A stretch of DNA of 64,000 nt from Beverwykella pulmonaria (lineage: Eukaryota > Ascomycota > Dothideomycetes > Pleosporales > Melanommataceae). Location of the stretch: positions 1,423,197 through 1,487,196 of the forward strand of contig BCHH01000006.1 in the NCBI GenBank assembly GCA_001599595.1, in the 5' to 3' direction. Below the pieces are notes generated by a model. It saw only the letters and a list, made by a program, of their open reading frames with translations. It ran no database searches and was not told the origin of the DNA. Both the position numbers and the translations under genes were made by a program. Positions 34,608 through 45,562 of the stretch are shown here, in pieces. Position 1 is the first letter of the stretch. Each line of letters begins with the position of its first letter.

Positions 34608-36453
34608 ATGGGCAACCAGCAGTCCAGCAACAAGAAGGACAAAGGGGAGAAGAACCCCGCCGAAGGCCTGCCCCTCGAGAGGGAGAGCTATCGCTCATTC
34701 GACAGATCCGATACCAAGGAATCCTCTCGGTCGATTCGCAATTCCATCAAGTCCAAGATCCCGGGCAGTGGCAAACCCGAGAGCCCCAAAAACTCAGTCG
34801 CCACTCTAAACAACGATGCCACGATCAATGGCGCAGCCGACAAGTCTGATGCGACATCGACAAAGCCAGCGAACGGCAAGGGGGGGATCAGGTCTCGTCA
34901 AGACTCTTCTGCCTCTGCCCAGCTCTCTGCGATCGAGACCGCCACCAAGGCCGATGCATTGCCAGAAGGCCTACAACCCCCACCATCACCCGTCCACGGC
35001 GCTATAGGAACGGGTCACCATTCTATTGACAGGGCACAGCAGTCTGGCGAGGTCGATCATGTATCGGACGCACCTCCTAGCGGAGTACGACCGCCTTCGA
35101 GTACACAGCAGCCGGGGGAATCTATTCTGCAAAAGAAGGACTATCCTATACCAAGAATACCAGATGTGCCCTCCACAACCGACGGAGCAGGGTCGCCCAT
35201 GGAAATCAGCGCCTTGAAGAGCATGGATCTGGACGATATGATCCAGCGGCTGTTGGACGCGGCATACACCGGGAAAGTCACCAAAACCGTTTGCTTGAAG
35301 AATGCAGAGATATTCGCCATCTGCTCAGCGGCGCGGGAGGTCTTCCTGAGCCAACCCGCACTTCTCGAGCTGTCGCCTCCTGTGAAAATTGTGGGCGACG
35401 TCCATGGGCAGTATACGGACCTGATTCGGATGTTTGAAATGTGCGGATTCCCTCCCAACTCAAACTATCTGTTCCTCGGCGACTACGTAGATCGGGGAAA
35501 GCAGAGCTTAGAAACCATTCTTCTGCTCTTGTGCTACAAGCTCAAGTTTCCCGAGAACTTCTTCCTCCTGCGGGGCAATCACGAATGCGCCAACGTTACG
35601 CGGGTCTACGGCTTCTACGATGAGTGCAAGCGAAGATGTAACATCAAAGTCTGGAAGGCCTTTATTGATACGTTCAATACGCTTCCCATTGCGGCCATTG
35701 TCGCACAGAAGATATTCTGTGTGCACGGTGGTCTATCTCCGAGCTTACTACACATGGACGATATTCGGCAGATTGCCCGACCCACGGATGTTCCGGACTA
35801 CGGGCTACTAAACGACCTGTTGTGGAGCGATCCAGCAGATATGGAGAATGATTGGGAATCAAATGAACGCGGCGTCAGCTATTGCTTTGGAAAGAAGGTG
35901 ATCATGGAATTTCTTCAACGCCACGATTTCGATCTGGTTTGCAGGGCCCACATGGTTGTCGAAGATGGCTACGAATTTTTCAACGATAGGATCCTTGTCA
36001 CGGTCTTTTCTGCACCAAATGTAAAGCGCCCCCTCTCTCCTGGATTTGGGTCACAGACTTACTGATGGAAATAGTATTGCGGCGAATTCGATAATTGGGG
36101 GGCTGTCATGTCCGTCTCGGGTGAATTACTTTGTAGCTTTGAGCTCCTCAAGCCTCTCGATTCAAGCGCGTTGAAGAGCCACATTAAAAAGAGCAGGACC
36201 AAGCGGCAGAGCATGCTCAACTCACCAGTATGTTCCAATCCACGTTGGCTAATTGAGCATACTGCATGATGTGCAAGCGATGAAACACGGTTGAGGCAAC
36301 TTGACCGTTCCGACCTGCTGCTAGAAGCGCAGTCTCGAAAGTTCCATCGCTCATCGCAACGTGCAAATCATGTCTCAGGGCCATGAATTATACATATAAA
36401 ACATCAACTAATATGACTTACAGCCTGCCAATCAGTATCCTCAGAGTTACTAA
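34608..36453 (+). CDS. PPZ-type serine/threonine protein phosphatase
   Basis: Exons 34608-36020 and 36075-36227, with a probable last exon 36424-36453 (PANQYPQSY), give 531 aa. If the last donor is not used, the frame runs to a stop at 36269. A branch-point-like ACTAAT before CTTACAG supports the last exon. The N-terminus MGNQQSS is a myristoylation-type start, as in Ppz proteins, followed by a Ser-rich tail of about 200 residues. The catalytic domain is PP1-like: [26 protein letters not shown], the HGGLSP loop and SAPN then YCGEFDN, which spans the first junction. Metal ligands appear intact. PPZ phosphatases act at membranes on cation and pH homeostasis, cell-wall integrity and growth, and are inhibited by Hal3-type proteins in yeast. 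Confidence 0.92.
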
Positions 36454-37059
36454 TGTGCTACTCGATGTAGGGCTGTGGTACTTAGGGCAGTGGCAACGAG
36501 GCCAGTTCACCAATCATCACCCAGACTTGCTCGGAAGAACTGGAAACCTTTTGGAGATACAGGTCGGCGGAAGAACCGGACAGGCAGAGTCTGCGTTTGC
36601 GACCTAAAGTGGCCCGTATTCGACGTCAGTCTGGCTCAGAGGAGGTGGAATTGTTGGGACAGCGCGGCACCAACACCTTCAGTGACACCCATATTGAACA
36701 CAGATAGCACTAGAGCGACGGCCAACCCTGCGATTCCAGCTGGCGATAGCTCTTCAGACGCATCGAATGGGGACTTTGAATATCCGTAACAACCCTCAGA
36801 GGCCCGATGGAAGGAAGTGGCTGAGAATCGGGCGTTATGGGAGTCGACTTTACCTGAAGCTACTGAGAACTTACCTGGGCGCATCGAACCTGGATACACT
36901 TTTATCGAACTTGAACATAGCCCTAAAGGGATTTTTGAACTAAACCTAGGAAACCCGACCTCATCGAGTTACCCAAAAACACTTTCCGTCACTGAAGCAG
37001 ATTCGCATCTCCATGTTGTCCGCTTCCAATTTTCATATCCAGAGCACACATCTGCGACT
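36454..37059. other. Region without a recognised gene
   Basis: Open frames on both strands show weak coding character. The minus frame 36899-36636 carries a possible membrane span, AGIAGLAVALVLSVF, but no family is recognised. Confidence 0.35.
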
Positions 37060-38219
37060 CCGTTCTCATCATTACATGGATCGGTGTTTTGGATACACCA
37101 GATGGCAGTGTTTCATGCGGAGACGCGTTCTTTGTCTTCGTTCTCGCTCTTCATATTTCATGTACTCTTTCTTATCGAGTGGGGTCGGTCGTTCTACGGT
37201 AATGATGGTGAGCGTGTACAGTACGACGAGGCGGGATGTCCCTGGTTCTCCTAGCATGTACTTCAAATTGAAAGGCTTAATCTGGTCGGGTGGTGTGAGC
37301 AGAGGACGGTCGAGGGATAGCAGTAGCATGTAATTGAGACTGTTGAAACGTAACCTTAGATTGCTTAGCTGCTGAGAAGTGAGGAATCTAGACGGATGAG
37401 GTGGAGCCCATGCTTGCATTTGCTCGGTCGTCAAGTCGGTGGTAAACAATACTCAAGCTTGTCGATATTGTGGATTTTCTAGAAATGGTCTGATTTAATC
37501 AGGAGCGTGGAGGAAGACTTGACCCAAATCAGTGCAAGACCGGGAAACGTATGACTCTACCCGCTTCTAATATATATTAACATTGTGAACAATAAGACCG
37601 TGGGCCAGCAAGTTGGACGAGACGCGCGTGGATTAGGGGTGCCTCTTGCACTCTGTACCAAAGGGTTGATGCCAAGCCGAGATTAGTGCAACGATTAATA
37701 ACTGGAGAGAAGAGCAAGAACAATAAGGCCGTAGTCGACAAGAAAATCCGTGGGGCAAGCGGCGCTATTGCACCTCCACAAAACCAACTGCCAAGGTTGC
37801 AAATGAAGATGAGGGTTGACTTTCGCAACGGCATCATGAACTGACATCGGCTCGGACGAACTTGAACCCTGCTTGGCATGGCTAGTGCAACGGTCAGACC
37901 TAGAAATCGGGACTGTGTACGTGTGCACTTTCCTATTTTTGAATAATTTCGCCGTCTTAGTTCTGCAAATGTCAATCTCAATGTCATACCTCATCTCGTG
38001 CAGTATGGCCGCTATCTTACGGAATACTGGTATCAGCATCGCTAAAATAACCGTCATGGCTAATGAATACGCCGCGCCTCTTCCTTGTACATACCCGGTG
38101 GCTTCGCACGATACAATGAGGCTCAAGCTTCGCAGCCCGACCGGCAATGGAAGCACGATGCTTAGCCACATCAAACACGTCGTCGGCACTTGGCAAGCGT
38201 GCGCCCGCTCATTCAGCAA
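37060..38219 (-). pseudogene. Possible decayed gene, partly membrane-protein-like, unrecognised
   Basis: Several minus-strand frames look protein-like without joining into one model. 38219-37695 begins with hydrophobic helices (LSIVLPLPVGLRSLSLIV and AAYSLAMTVILAMLIPVF). 37987-37577 has ALLFLLFSPVI. 37449-37072 is soluble-looking, with FNSLNYMLLLSLDRPLL and a basic tail. No consistent set of introns was found. It could be a frameshifted membrane-protein gene, two small genes or non-coding sequence. I do not assign a function. Confidence 0.3.
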
Positions 38220-39618
38220 ATGGCTTCCGGCTCGGCATGCCGAGACGCCCTTCTCTCTCCAACGAAAGTCCTCAGAGCGCTAAGGGAAACGCGGCGGCTC
38301 TAGTAAGAAGAAACTCGAGGCCTGAGGATTGCGCCCAAGGGGGGCACTGGATGAAGTATCTGGATCGAGTTGCGTTTCACAAATCAGTCGATTCTTCTGT
38401 GGAACTGGGGAGGAGGGGCTCGGCCAAGTCGGGGACTCCCACATGTGGGCGAACGCCTGGATCCAAACCGTGCGAGGCGCGTTTCTTGGTTTCTTGGTTT
38501 CTTGGATCGCACAGTTTCCAGGCGCCGAGGCGGCGTTTTGCAGCGACGGAGTGCGTGTGCGGCGCGAGGTGAGAGGTGCACTCTTGGCGGAGCTGCTGAC
38601 TAGGGGCTGTCAACGTTGGAGATTTCCGGATGACTAGTGCCCAGTATGGCCAAGATGTTTTCGACACATTGGCAAGAGGTTTCAGAAACTGCAATTTCAC
38701 GCCAGCCCGGCGGACAAGTTGCTTCCCGCCCACAAGTTCGTTTGCTGTTGGAGAGCAAGCTATTGTTCGAAGAAGAGATGACGGATCATGAGATGCGTAG
38801 GTTTGACAGGCAAGGGTGCAATGTCGGCTTCGGGCTGTGTAGGTCAGATTAAAGTTAGACTGTCAATTTCCCTTTTCCAGCCGCAAGATGCGAGAGATTC
38901 AGATCTTCACGCCCGGTTCCTGTTCCGCCACAGGTCACTTAGCCGCTTCTCGCAACGATATTCCCCCTCTTTCCGGCCACGTCAAACCAGGGGCCCCAAG
39001 CTTCTGTCACAAAGCCTTGATCCTGATTGAACAACGGCGTAAACACGCTTGGCCATGTACGCTCCTCTCAGTACAGATATGCTTGGCAAGGTCCAGTCTC
39101 AAGCAGAACGGCATGTCCACTGCACTTGTCGCCAGCTCTCACGAATCCCTTCATAAGATTTGGAGCCCCTCGATGCTCTTGGACGTATGACTTGGCTCCG
39201 CGCGCGCATCTTGGCCCGCCGTCCACGGAGCAAAGAAGCAAGTCTTGGCCACGAGGCGTAACCTCGACAGCCAAGAGTGCGCACCAGCTGATTGTATAAC
39301 TACGTCTCGGTAATTCTGTTCCAGCTCATTATTTCTACGGTCTTTTCTTTTCTCAGCCCCCCTCCCTTCGTTCTCACCTAAGCACCCCCGGTCCAGGTAG
39401 ATCCCCGGGTATTCTTCACTTCCGCTTTCCACCGACGTGCACGTAGATCGTTGCACTGATTTGAATTTTTTATATATAATCTTTCTTTACCTCTGCCCTT
39501 TTTGGATCAGTATTCGCTTTCGTTCTACCCTCGCTTCTTCTATCTTCCCAGTCTTTCATTCATCTCCACCGTTCCTTACTATACTATTTTATTCGACATC
39601 CATACATCTCCGCCGATC
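38220..39618. other. Region without a recognised gene, ending in the carbonic anhydrase leader
   Basis: Nothing recognisable on either strand. The last 200 bases are C+T-rich, consistent with a promoter and leader. Confidence 0.45.
38481..38504. repeat. Three-copy GTTTCTTG tandem repeat
   Basis: Three perfect 8-base copies head to tail in non-coding sequence. Confidence 0.9.
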
Positions 39619-40745
39619 ATGCTTTTCCAATTACTGCTCGTTGCCAGCACGGCATCAGCAACCTGCCTTCACGGTCTATCCAAATTCAAGCGTGCAGAGG
39701 CTGCGGGGGGCGAGGTTAAGGTCGGAACCTTTGGATACACTGGCCTGATCGGTCCGCTGAACTGGGCGTCCCTCGCTCCAGAGAACGAGGCGTGCAAGGC
39801 CGGCAAGAACCAATCACCTATCAACATCGCTGAAAATGGTATGAACACCATCTCCTATACTCTCAATCGAGATCTTTTACTAACACTGAACGATAGACCC
39901 TAAAGTCACCATCGCAACCGAGAAGCCCACTCTCGACATCCCCGAGCAGCCCGTCGAGTTCGAGAACCTAGGCACAACCATCGAAGTCATCGTGAACGGT
40001 ACGACAAAGTTCGCCGGAACCGACTTCAGGCTCAAACAATTTCACATGCACACCCCGTCTGAGCATCGCATCAATGATGAGTACTTCCCATTGGAGGTGC
40101 ATATGGTGCATGAAGGTGTCAGTAAGTAACACCCCCTGTTCCATCCAGTCACACAGCATATCCGCCCAAACACCACTCACATATCATGAAATACTTTCCC
40201 TCTAATGCAAAACCAACTCGCTAACATGCACAACAGCCGACCCCAACTCCCTCGCCGTCATCTCGGTGCTCTTCCAACTCACAACCGAGGCCTCCAACCC
40301 GCTACTCTCGGGCCTGCAACCGCACCTGGCCGCCATCGCGACGCCTGGCACCAAAACTGAAATCGAAAAACTCGACTTCGCCTCCCTCATCGAGCACGTC
40401 CAGACCACTGAGCTCTTCCAATACACCGGCTCCCTCACCACCCCCCCTTGCGCCGAGGGCCTAACTTTCCTCATCACGAAAGAGCCCCTCAAAATCGATG
40501 TTAATACTTTCAACGAGATCAAGAGCATTGTAAAGTTCAACTCAAGGTACACGCAGAACGCGCTCGGAGAGGAGAACCTGGTTACGGTTGCGGGTGTCGC
40601 GGGTACGCCGCAGCAGTTCAATGCCCCCGTAGCGGAGAAGCCGGCTGCCGAGGGGCCCGCGCCTGTCACCAAGGGCCAGACGATTACGATTACCGAGTTG
40701 CATGGGAAGCCGACGAGCATTGTTGGCGTTGTCGTTGGCAAATAG
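39619..40745 (+). CDS. Secreted alpha-class carbonic anhydrase
   Basis: Exons 39619-39838, 39897-40121 and 40237-40745 give 317 aa. A signal peptide (MLFQLLLVASTASA) directs it to the cell surface or outside. The family landmarks are QSPINI, the zinc histidines in QFHMHTPSEH and LEVHMVHEG, and the substrate-pocket threonine region GSLTTPPC. The enzyme interconverts CO2 and bicarbonate. The C-terminal 50 residues are Ala/Pro-rich and extend past the fold. All zinc ligands are present, so activity is expected. Alpha-class enzymes are found in many filamentous ascomycetes beside the more common beta class. The intron positions restore the family alignment across both junctions. Confidence 0.94.
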
Positions 40746-42329
40746 ATTGAGCTATGTGCTGTGAATTAGGCTTAGAGGAGGGATTGCTGTGTAGAGTTTT
40801 TGTGCGAACGATGAATATATGACCAGCGGAGTACTTTTCCTTCTGATGATCTTAGTAGTGGGGCAATTGGTTTACCTTTTTGGTTGATGGTAGTTTGTTT
40901 GATTCAGGTAGTGTGTAGTATACCCTTAGAAGAACGTTTGATTTTTCCATTCTTCACACTTGCGCTTCTTTGCCTGGCTAATTTCGGCACGACATGTCTG
41001 TGCTCCTCTCATAATACCAATATGAAAACACATGTATGTAGGTATGTAGTCGTGCAGTTATCTCAGGAGGTTTTCCCTCGTCTGAATGTAAGTCAACACA
41101 AGCCTCTTAGCCCCACTTGGCCCACCTGTCTACTTCTCTAGGTTTCCTGGCATCGAAGCTTAGTTCAGCAGTTCAGCGGTCGCGCCCATAGTTTTAGGTG
41201 GGTGGCGCAAGGTTTCTCCACGATCAGCGTGGGTGGAGTGCGTGGGTCTTCGCTGTGGATTTTACGTGGGCCATCGATGTAGATTTGAGGGTCTTGCGGT
41301 TTGAGGGGTGGGACACGAAACAAGATATGGATGGGGCGAAATGGAGATGGGATCGGCAGGTATGGCATTGGGATGGTGAGAAGTGGAGTAAGAGTGGATA
41401 AGCGGAGAAGCGGAGGTGGGGATGAAGTAGGGTGTAAAAATGGTCAATTGGGAAGCCGTTCGATGTTTGGTGCTCTAGAAAGGCGGCTTGGAGTGTTGGA
41501 GAAGGGCCCATCGGCGCAGGTTCAGGGTGTCCTGGTGCTTGCGATACAAGTGCGCAGGTGGTAACATCTTCTTTTTCTTTTTCTAATCACCATATTGCTG
41601 TGTGAATATTGGTTGACATCGTTGGCATTCTTCATACATGGCCTTACCTACGTCAAAAGTTGTTGTGTAAAGGAGAATCTTTGGAAACTCATACTATGGC
41701 AGTACTCCTGTCGCTTATGTAAAACAACTACATCTTCGTTATATTTCGTTCACTATGATACGTAACCTTCTCGACTTAGAAAAGACAAAACGCTGATCAA
41801 AACGCGGGCCTCATCTAGTGACGTCATACCACTCCTCTCCTAAAGTTTCACATTTGCGTCATCGGAAACCCATCACATTTCGCAATCCGAGAACACCTCA
41901 TCAGTGCAACCACGACTTGGTGAGCCTGTTCCAAGCTGAAAGAGAGCTCTGGGCTTCCCGATCGTCAGCTGTCAGGGTCGTTGCCGCATTCTCATGGAAC
42001 TCACTCCAGGCGTCCAGAGAACGCTCTGGAAAAGACGTTTAAATCTTTGGTCATTGAAAATATAGATACAGATTCAAAGTTAGGCGTCGCGTCCGCAATT
42101 ACAGTTAGTCAGCGAAAGGACTAATTTTCACGAGTTGAGCAATCTTCATACTATCCAGCGTGTCGGTCCCAATGAGCATTTAGTTCCTGCTCGACCAATA
42201 CAACCAGGCGGGCAAGGCGCCTCTATTATTGCCCTCTAATAATCACCACTATCCAAACTTCTCTCCTACATCAGAGATACCCACGTCTAAGACTTCAAAT
42301 ACCTCATGATATTCCCCCTCCTCCGATCT
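40746..42329. other. Region without a recognised gene
   Basis: A 1.6-kb gap. Short overlapping frames near 41.2-41.6 kb show no family resemblance, and the part after 41.6 kb is A+T-rich. Confidence 0.45.
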
Positions 42330-42693
42330 TGATGTACTGATGCAAGGCTATCAATGGCGACCCCAGCCCGAAGTCACCACCAGATTCAGGCCTGGTAATA
42401 AAGGGTGATGCAGACGTAGGGCGCTGGATCAATTCTCCATCTAGAGCCCTACCAGTAGTTTCCTATCATCCATACGGTGCACTAAGTTCTCCGCCTCGCT
42501 TTCTCGTATGGGAGCAGCCGGAAGGCCTTACGTCGAAGACTATGGAAGCTGACATAGGGCTTTCAGATGAACTATAGTCAAGGCCGCGCGTGGGCGATGC
42601 GCCTAGGAGAGAATGGAGATATGGGAACTCAAGGTCTTTTGGCAGAGAGCTATCAATTTTTTGTGGTAGATCAGAGCTGTCTTGATTCCTCAT
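42330..42693 (-). pseudogene. Coding-like fragment with two adjacent stops, unrecognised
   Basis: The minus frame from 42693 reads MRNQDSSDLPQK, LEFPYLHSLLGASPT, SASIVFDVRPSG and GELSAPYG. It then meets TGA and TAG side by side, and continues in the same frame with GRALDGELIQRPTSAS and SPLIALHQYIKI. Continuation in one frame past two stops that could each derive from TGG suggests a mutated gene. I do not know the family. Confidence 0.35.
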
Positions 42694-43156
42694 GCATCAC
42701 TTGTGTCCCTCCAGGTACTTGGAATCCCGAGAGCCAAAATTAAATTCCAGCTGAGGTCTTAGATGTACCGCGAATGTAATCCGAGGGATTCCTGCTGCGG
42801 GGTAGCTCCAGCTTCACGAATGCAGAACACATGCAAGTCATGTCAAGCTCCCTTTAGCTCCATTTACATAATCTCAAATCGATTACAAAGTCGGGACCCT
42901 GCGCCTTCCTACCTTGTTTGAGGCCTTTTCCAGCCAGACCTCTAGAGCTTGAGGATGAGGTAAGTCTCTTCATCTTCGTCAACAGCCGCACTACACTCCC
43001 GGGTACCGGATCATCATCACAGCTTTCAAATCACTCCGGCCGATACTATTCGGTAAGCACTATCAATAAAAGATATAAAGCTCCTAGACCTTTTAGGAGT
43101 TCCGGGTTTCAACGCTTCAAGTTTCAATATATCTTATATCCATACCAAACTTCAAC
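42694..43156. other. Leader region of the DUF4863 gene
   Basis: No gene was recognised. It should hold the promoter of the downstream gene. Confidence 0.45.
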
Positions 43157-43872
43157 ATGCAACCACCAACAAATGCCCCAACCAAAGATGGAGACATGCC
43201 GTCGGTAGAGGTGGATTTCCAAAAGTACCCCACAGCTCAGAAGCTCCTTAAACACTGTCAAGACTTCTTCTCAGAAGTAGAGAACATGTACGCTCCTTCA
43301 GCTACACCCTCTCCCGACCTCTTCTCACTTGCTCCAGGACGCCTGGCAAAGATCTCGAGGCCTTTTTAAACAAAAATTACGGCCCTGGCAACCCCATCTA
43401 CGAAGACCTCTGCTCGCTCACCATTCAAGGCTTGAAGGAAGGCTGGGTCGCTAACATTGAGCTTGATGGACCCAAGTATCGACGCTCCAAGGTTGCTGTG
43501 CCCAAGACAGAGACGCGCTTCTTGAGCATCACGACCGTGTATATGGACTCGGAGGAGGAGTATTCGGGGCAGTACCATGCGCATCCGTATGGTGAGATCA
43601 ATTGCGTGGTGCAGATTGATAAGACGGCTGAATTGAAGGGAATGCAAGGGTGGCAGGGCGCTGGTTGGACGAGCCCTGGGCCCGGTACCCATCAGTGAGT
43701 CTCCGTTTCCTAGAAGTGGTCTGAATTGGGAACGGAAGGTGCGAGTGGCTAATCATTGACACGCAGCTATCCACAAGTCAGGAAAGGGGCACTCATTGCG
43801 CTGTTCTTCCTACCTGCTGGTCGGATCAGCTATACAGCGAAACCAGGTGATGCACAACCTCATTGTGTCTGA
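43157..43872 (+). CDS. PnbB/DUF4863-family protein (4-hydroxylaminobenzoate-lyase-like)
   Basis: Exons 43157-43287, 43338-43694 and 43767-43872 give 197 aa. Conserved stretches include FLNKNYGPGNPIYEDLC, GLKEGWVANIELDGPKYRR, YHAHPYGEINCVVQID and HYPQVRKGALIALFFLPAGR. These fit the small cupin-like family of bacterial PnbB, which converts 4-hydroxylaminobenzoate to protocatechuate in nitrobenzoate degradation. The HxHPxGE pattern could bind a metal. In fungi the family is widespread and its role is not settled. An aromatic substrate is possible but the gene lies far from the phenolic cluster. Start 43157 is chosen because it opens the long frame; a shorter alternative is possible. Confidence 0.8.
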
Positions 43873-44873
43873 TGGGACTACTTGGACAGAGTTGTGTCCA
43901 CTAAAAGCAAATTCCGTAGGAATGAATCATGGTGTAACACTTCAAGTTACCACTCCACTGTATCTCGAAATGCACTCGAACAGTGTTAGCCATCCAAATC
44001 TATCACATCCATCACCCATCACTCCCTTCCTCACTCCCATCATCGCCACCGCCAGTCATCGGGATATCTGAGCAGTAAAAAGTCCTCATCAATTCCTCGA
44101 ACCTCTTCCCCTATTCATCCACCCTCGTCTGAAACAATTACTCTTCCAATTGGTTTTCCGTCTAGGACACATGTTTGTCCAGAGTGTCTATTGCATCAAG
44201 GTTTGTCGATGATAGACAGGATGAAAGGTGTAAGAAGGGACAGAATATGTGGGTGTGGATGTCGTATAGACTTGGCTTAGTGAAGTTGGCCCAGAGGCAT
44301 GATGAACATAATTAGGCTACACTTCGGGTTCTGGATTGGTCGGAGCCTGATGGGATAGGGTGGGAGGTTGACGAATTAAGGAGGCCGAGTCTAAAGATCG
44401 CGAACTTATCTGCTTCCTATATAAGACGGATTGGAGGTCAGATCAATCACATACGACCATAGGAAGCTCGAAGCAGACAAACCCGTCCGATCTTGTGTAC
44501 TGAATTAGCTTACCGGTAGGTTAGTAGTTAAGTGGGAGACCATTAGCGAATACCTGCTGTTGTATGTTTTTGCTTCTTTTTACTGTTGAGATGCGATAAT
44601 CCGTGGGAGACTGTAACTTTCAACCCTTTACATGGTTTTGGCATGGTCGGTTGTAGACACGACAGGTGTTCATCTCAACAGTGTAGAATCATTTTTGTTG
44701 AGCAGCTCAGATTTCGATATTATTGATATAGTCCTTGCGATGTACACGCCTCGATTGCGCCGTCCCAATGCCCTTGGCCCCTTGAAGCGTTCTTAAGCCT
44801 CTGCGCCATCACATGCGCCAGGGTGACCCATATCCCAGCCGCTCCATCTTGCAACGTGTCCTTTGAACTCTGC
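43873..44873. other. Convergent intergenic region
   Basis: The DUF4863 gene and DPM2 point toward each other across 1 kb. No gene was recognised. Confidence 0.5.
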
Positions 44874-45267
44874 TCAAGATGCCTTTTTTTGCTGGGCCTT
44901 GAGCGCCTTCTTCCTGTTGCTTCGTATCATGACGACTGAGAGGAAGCTGCCGACGACGGTAGTGAAGAGAATAATCAGGATGACGGGGATGCGAATCGCC
45001 CAAACGCGTGGGGGGAAGAGGGAGTGGAGGGCGTGATCCTCATCAACGAAGGGCTATATTGGATTAGCAAACGGAATTTCAAACACAGAAAATGTTTGGA
45101 AGAACACATAAGGCATAAACGTACCATGAACAGCGTCCAGATAGTGTAGTAGAGAAACACGGCGGATGCTACGATGAGCATGCTGAGGCCCACAAGTCGG
45201 TCGAGCTAGGGTGGAGTTAGCATTTCGTCTGCTAGATCTTGCTTTCACGTTAATCTTGACTCACCAT
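44874..45267 (-). CDS. DPM2: Dolichol-phosphate mannose synthase regulatory subunit (DPM2)
   Basis: Minus-strand exons 45267-45265, 45205-45125 and 45053-44874 give 87 aa, the usual size. The first coding exon is only the ATG codon, followed directly by GTGAGT. The protein begins M then LDRLVGLSML, with two membrane spans (LIVASAVFLYYTIWTLFM and IPVILIILFTTVVGSFL) and the family motif PFVDEDHALHSLFPPR between them. The basic tail RSNRKKALKAQQKKA faces the cytosol. DPM2 stabilises the catalytic DPM1 in the endoplasmic reticulum for making dolichol-phosphate-mannose, the donor for N-glycans, O-mannose and GPI anchors. It diverges from CWC22. Confidence 0.93.
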
Positions 45268-45562
45268 TTTGAATTAGTTTGCAAGTTGGAGAACGAGTAA
45301 TTTGTCGTGAATGCGATTGTCGTGGTAAAGGCGAGCTGGTGTTTTGGCCAGTGCCAAGAAAGATGCGCTGGAGGAAAGTCGGGCCGCGTAAAGCTAAAGT
45401 TTCTAGCCGCATCAACGCCATCAAACCTACCTCTGCTCTCCACTCGCTGCGAACACAGCTTCCCCTGAGATCGATATCTCGAGCTCGCGCTTTCACTGCA
45501 TCCCGTGGACCATCGTCGGAGGCTTTATATCCATCGATCCTCGTTAGGAAACCCTAGCCGCC
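45268..45562. promoter_or_regulatory. Short bidirectional promoter between DPM2 and CWC22
   Basis: Only 295 bases separate the two divergent start codons, so both promoters and leaders must lie here. No specific element was identified. Confidence 0.75.
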
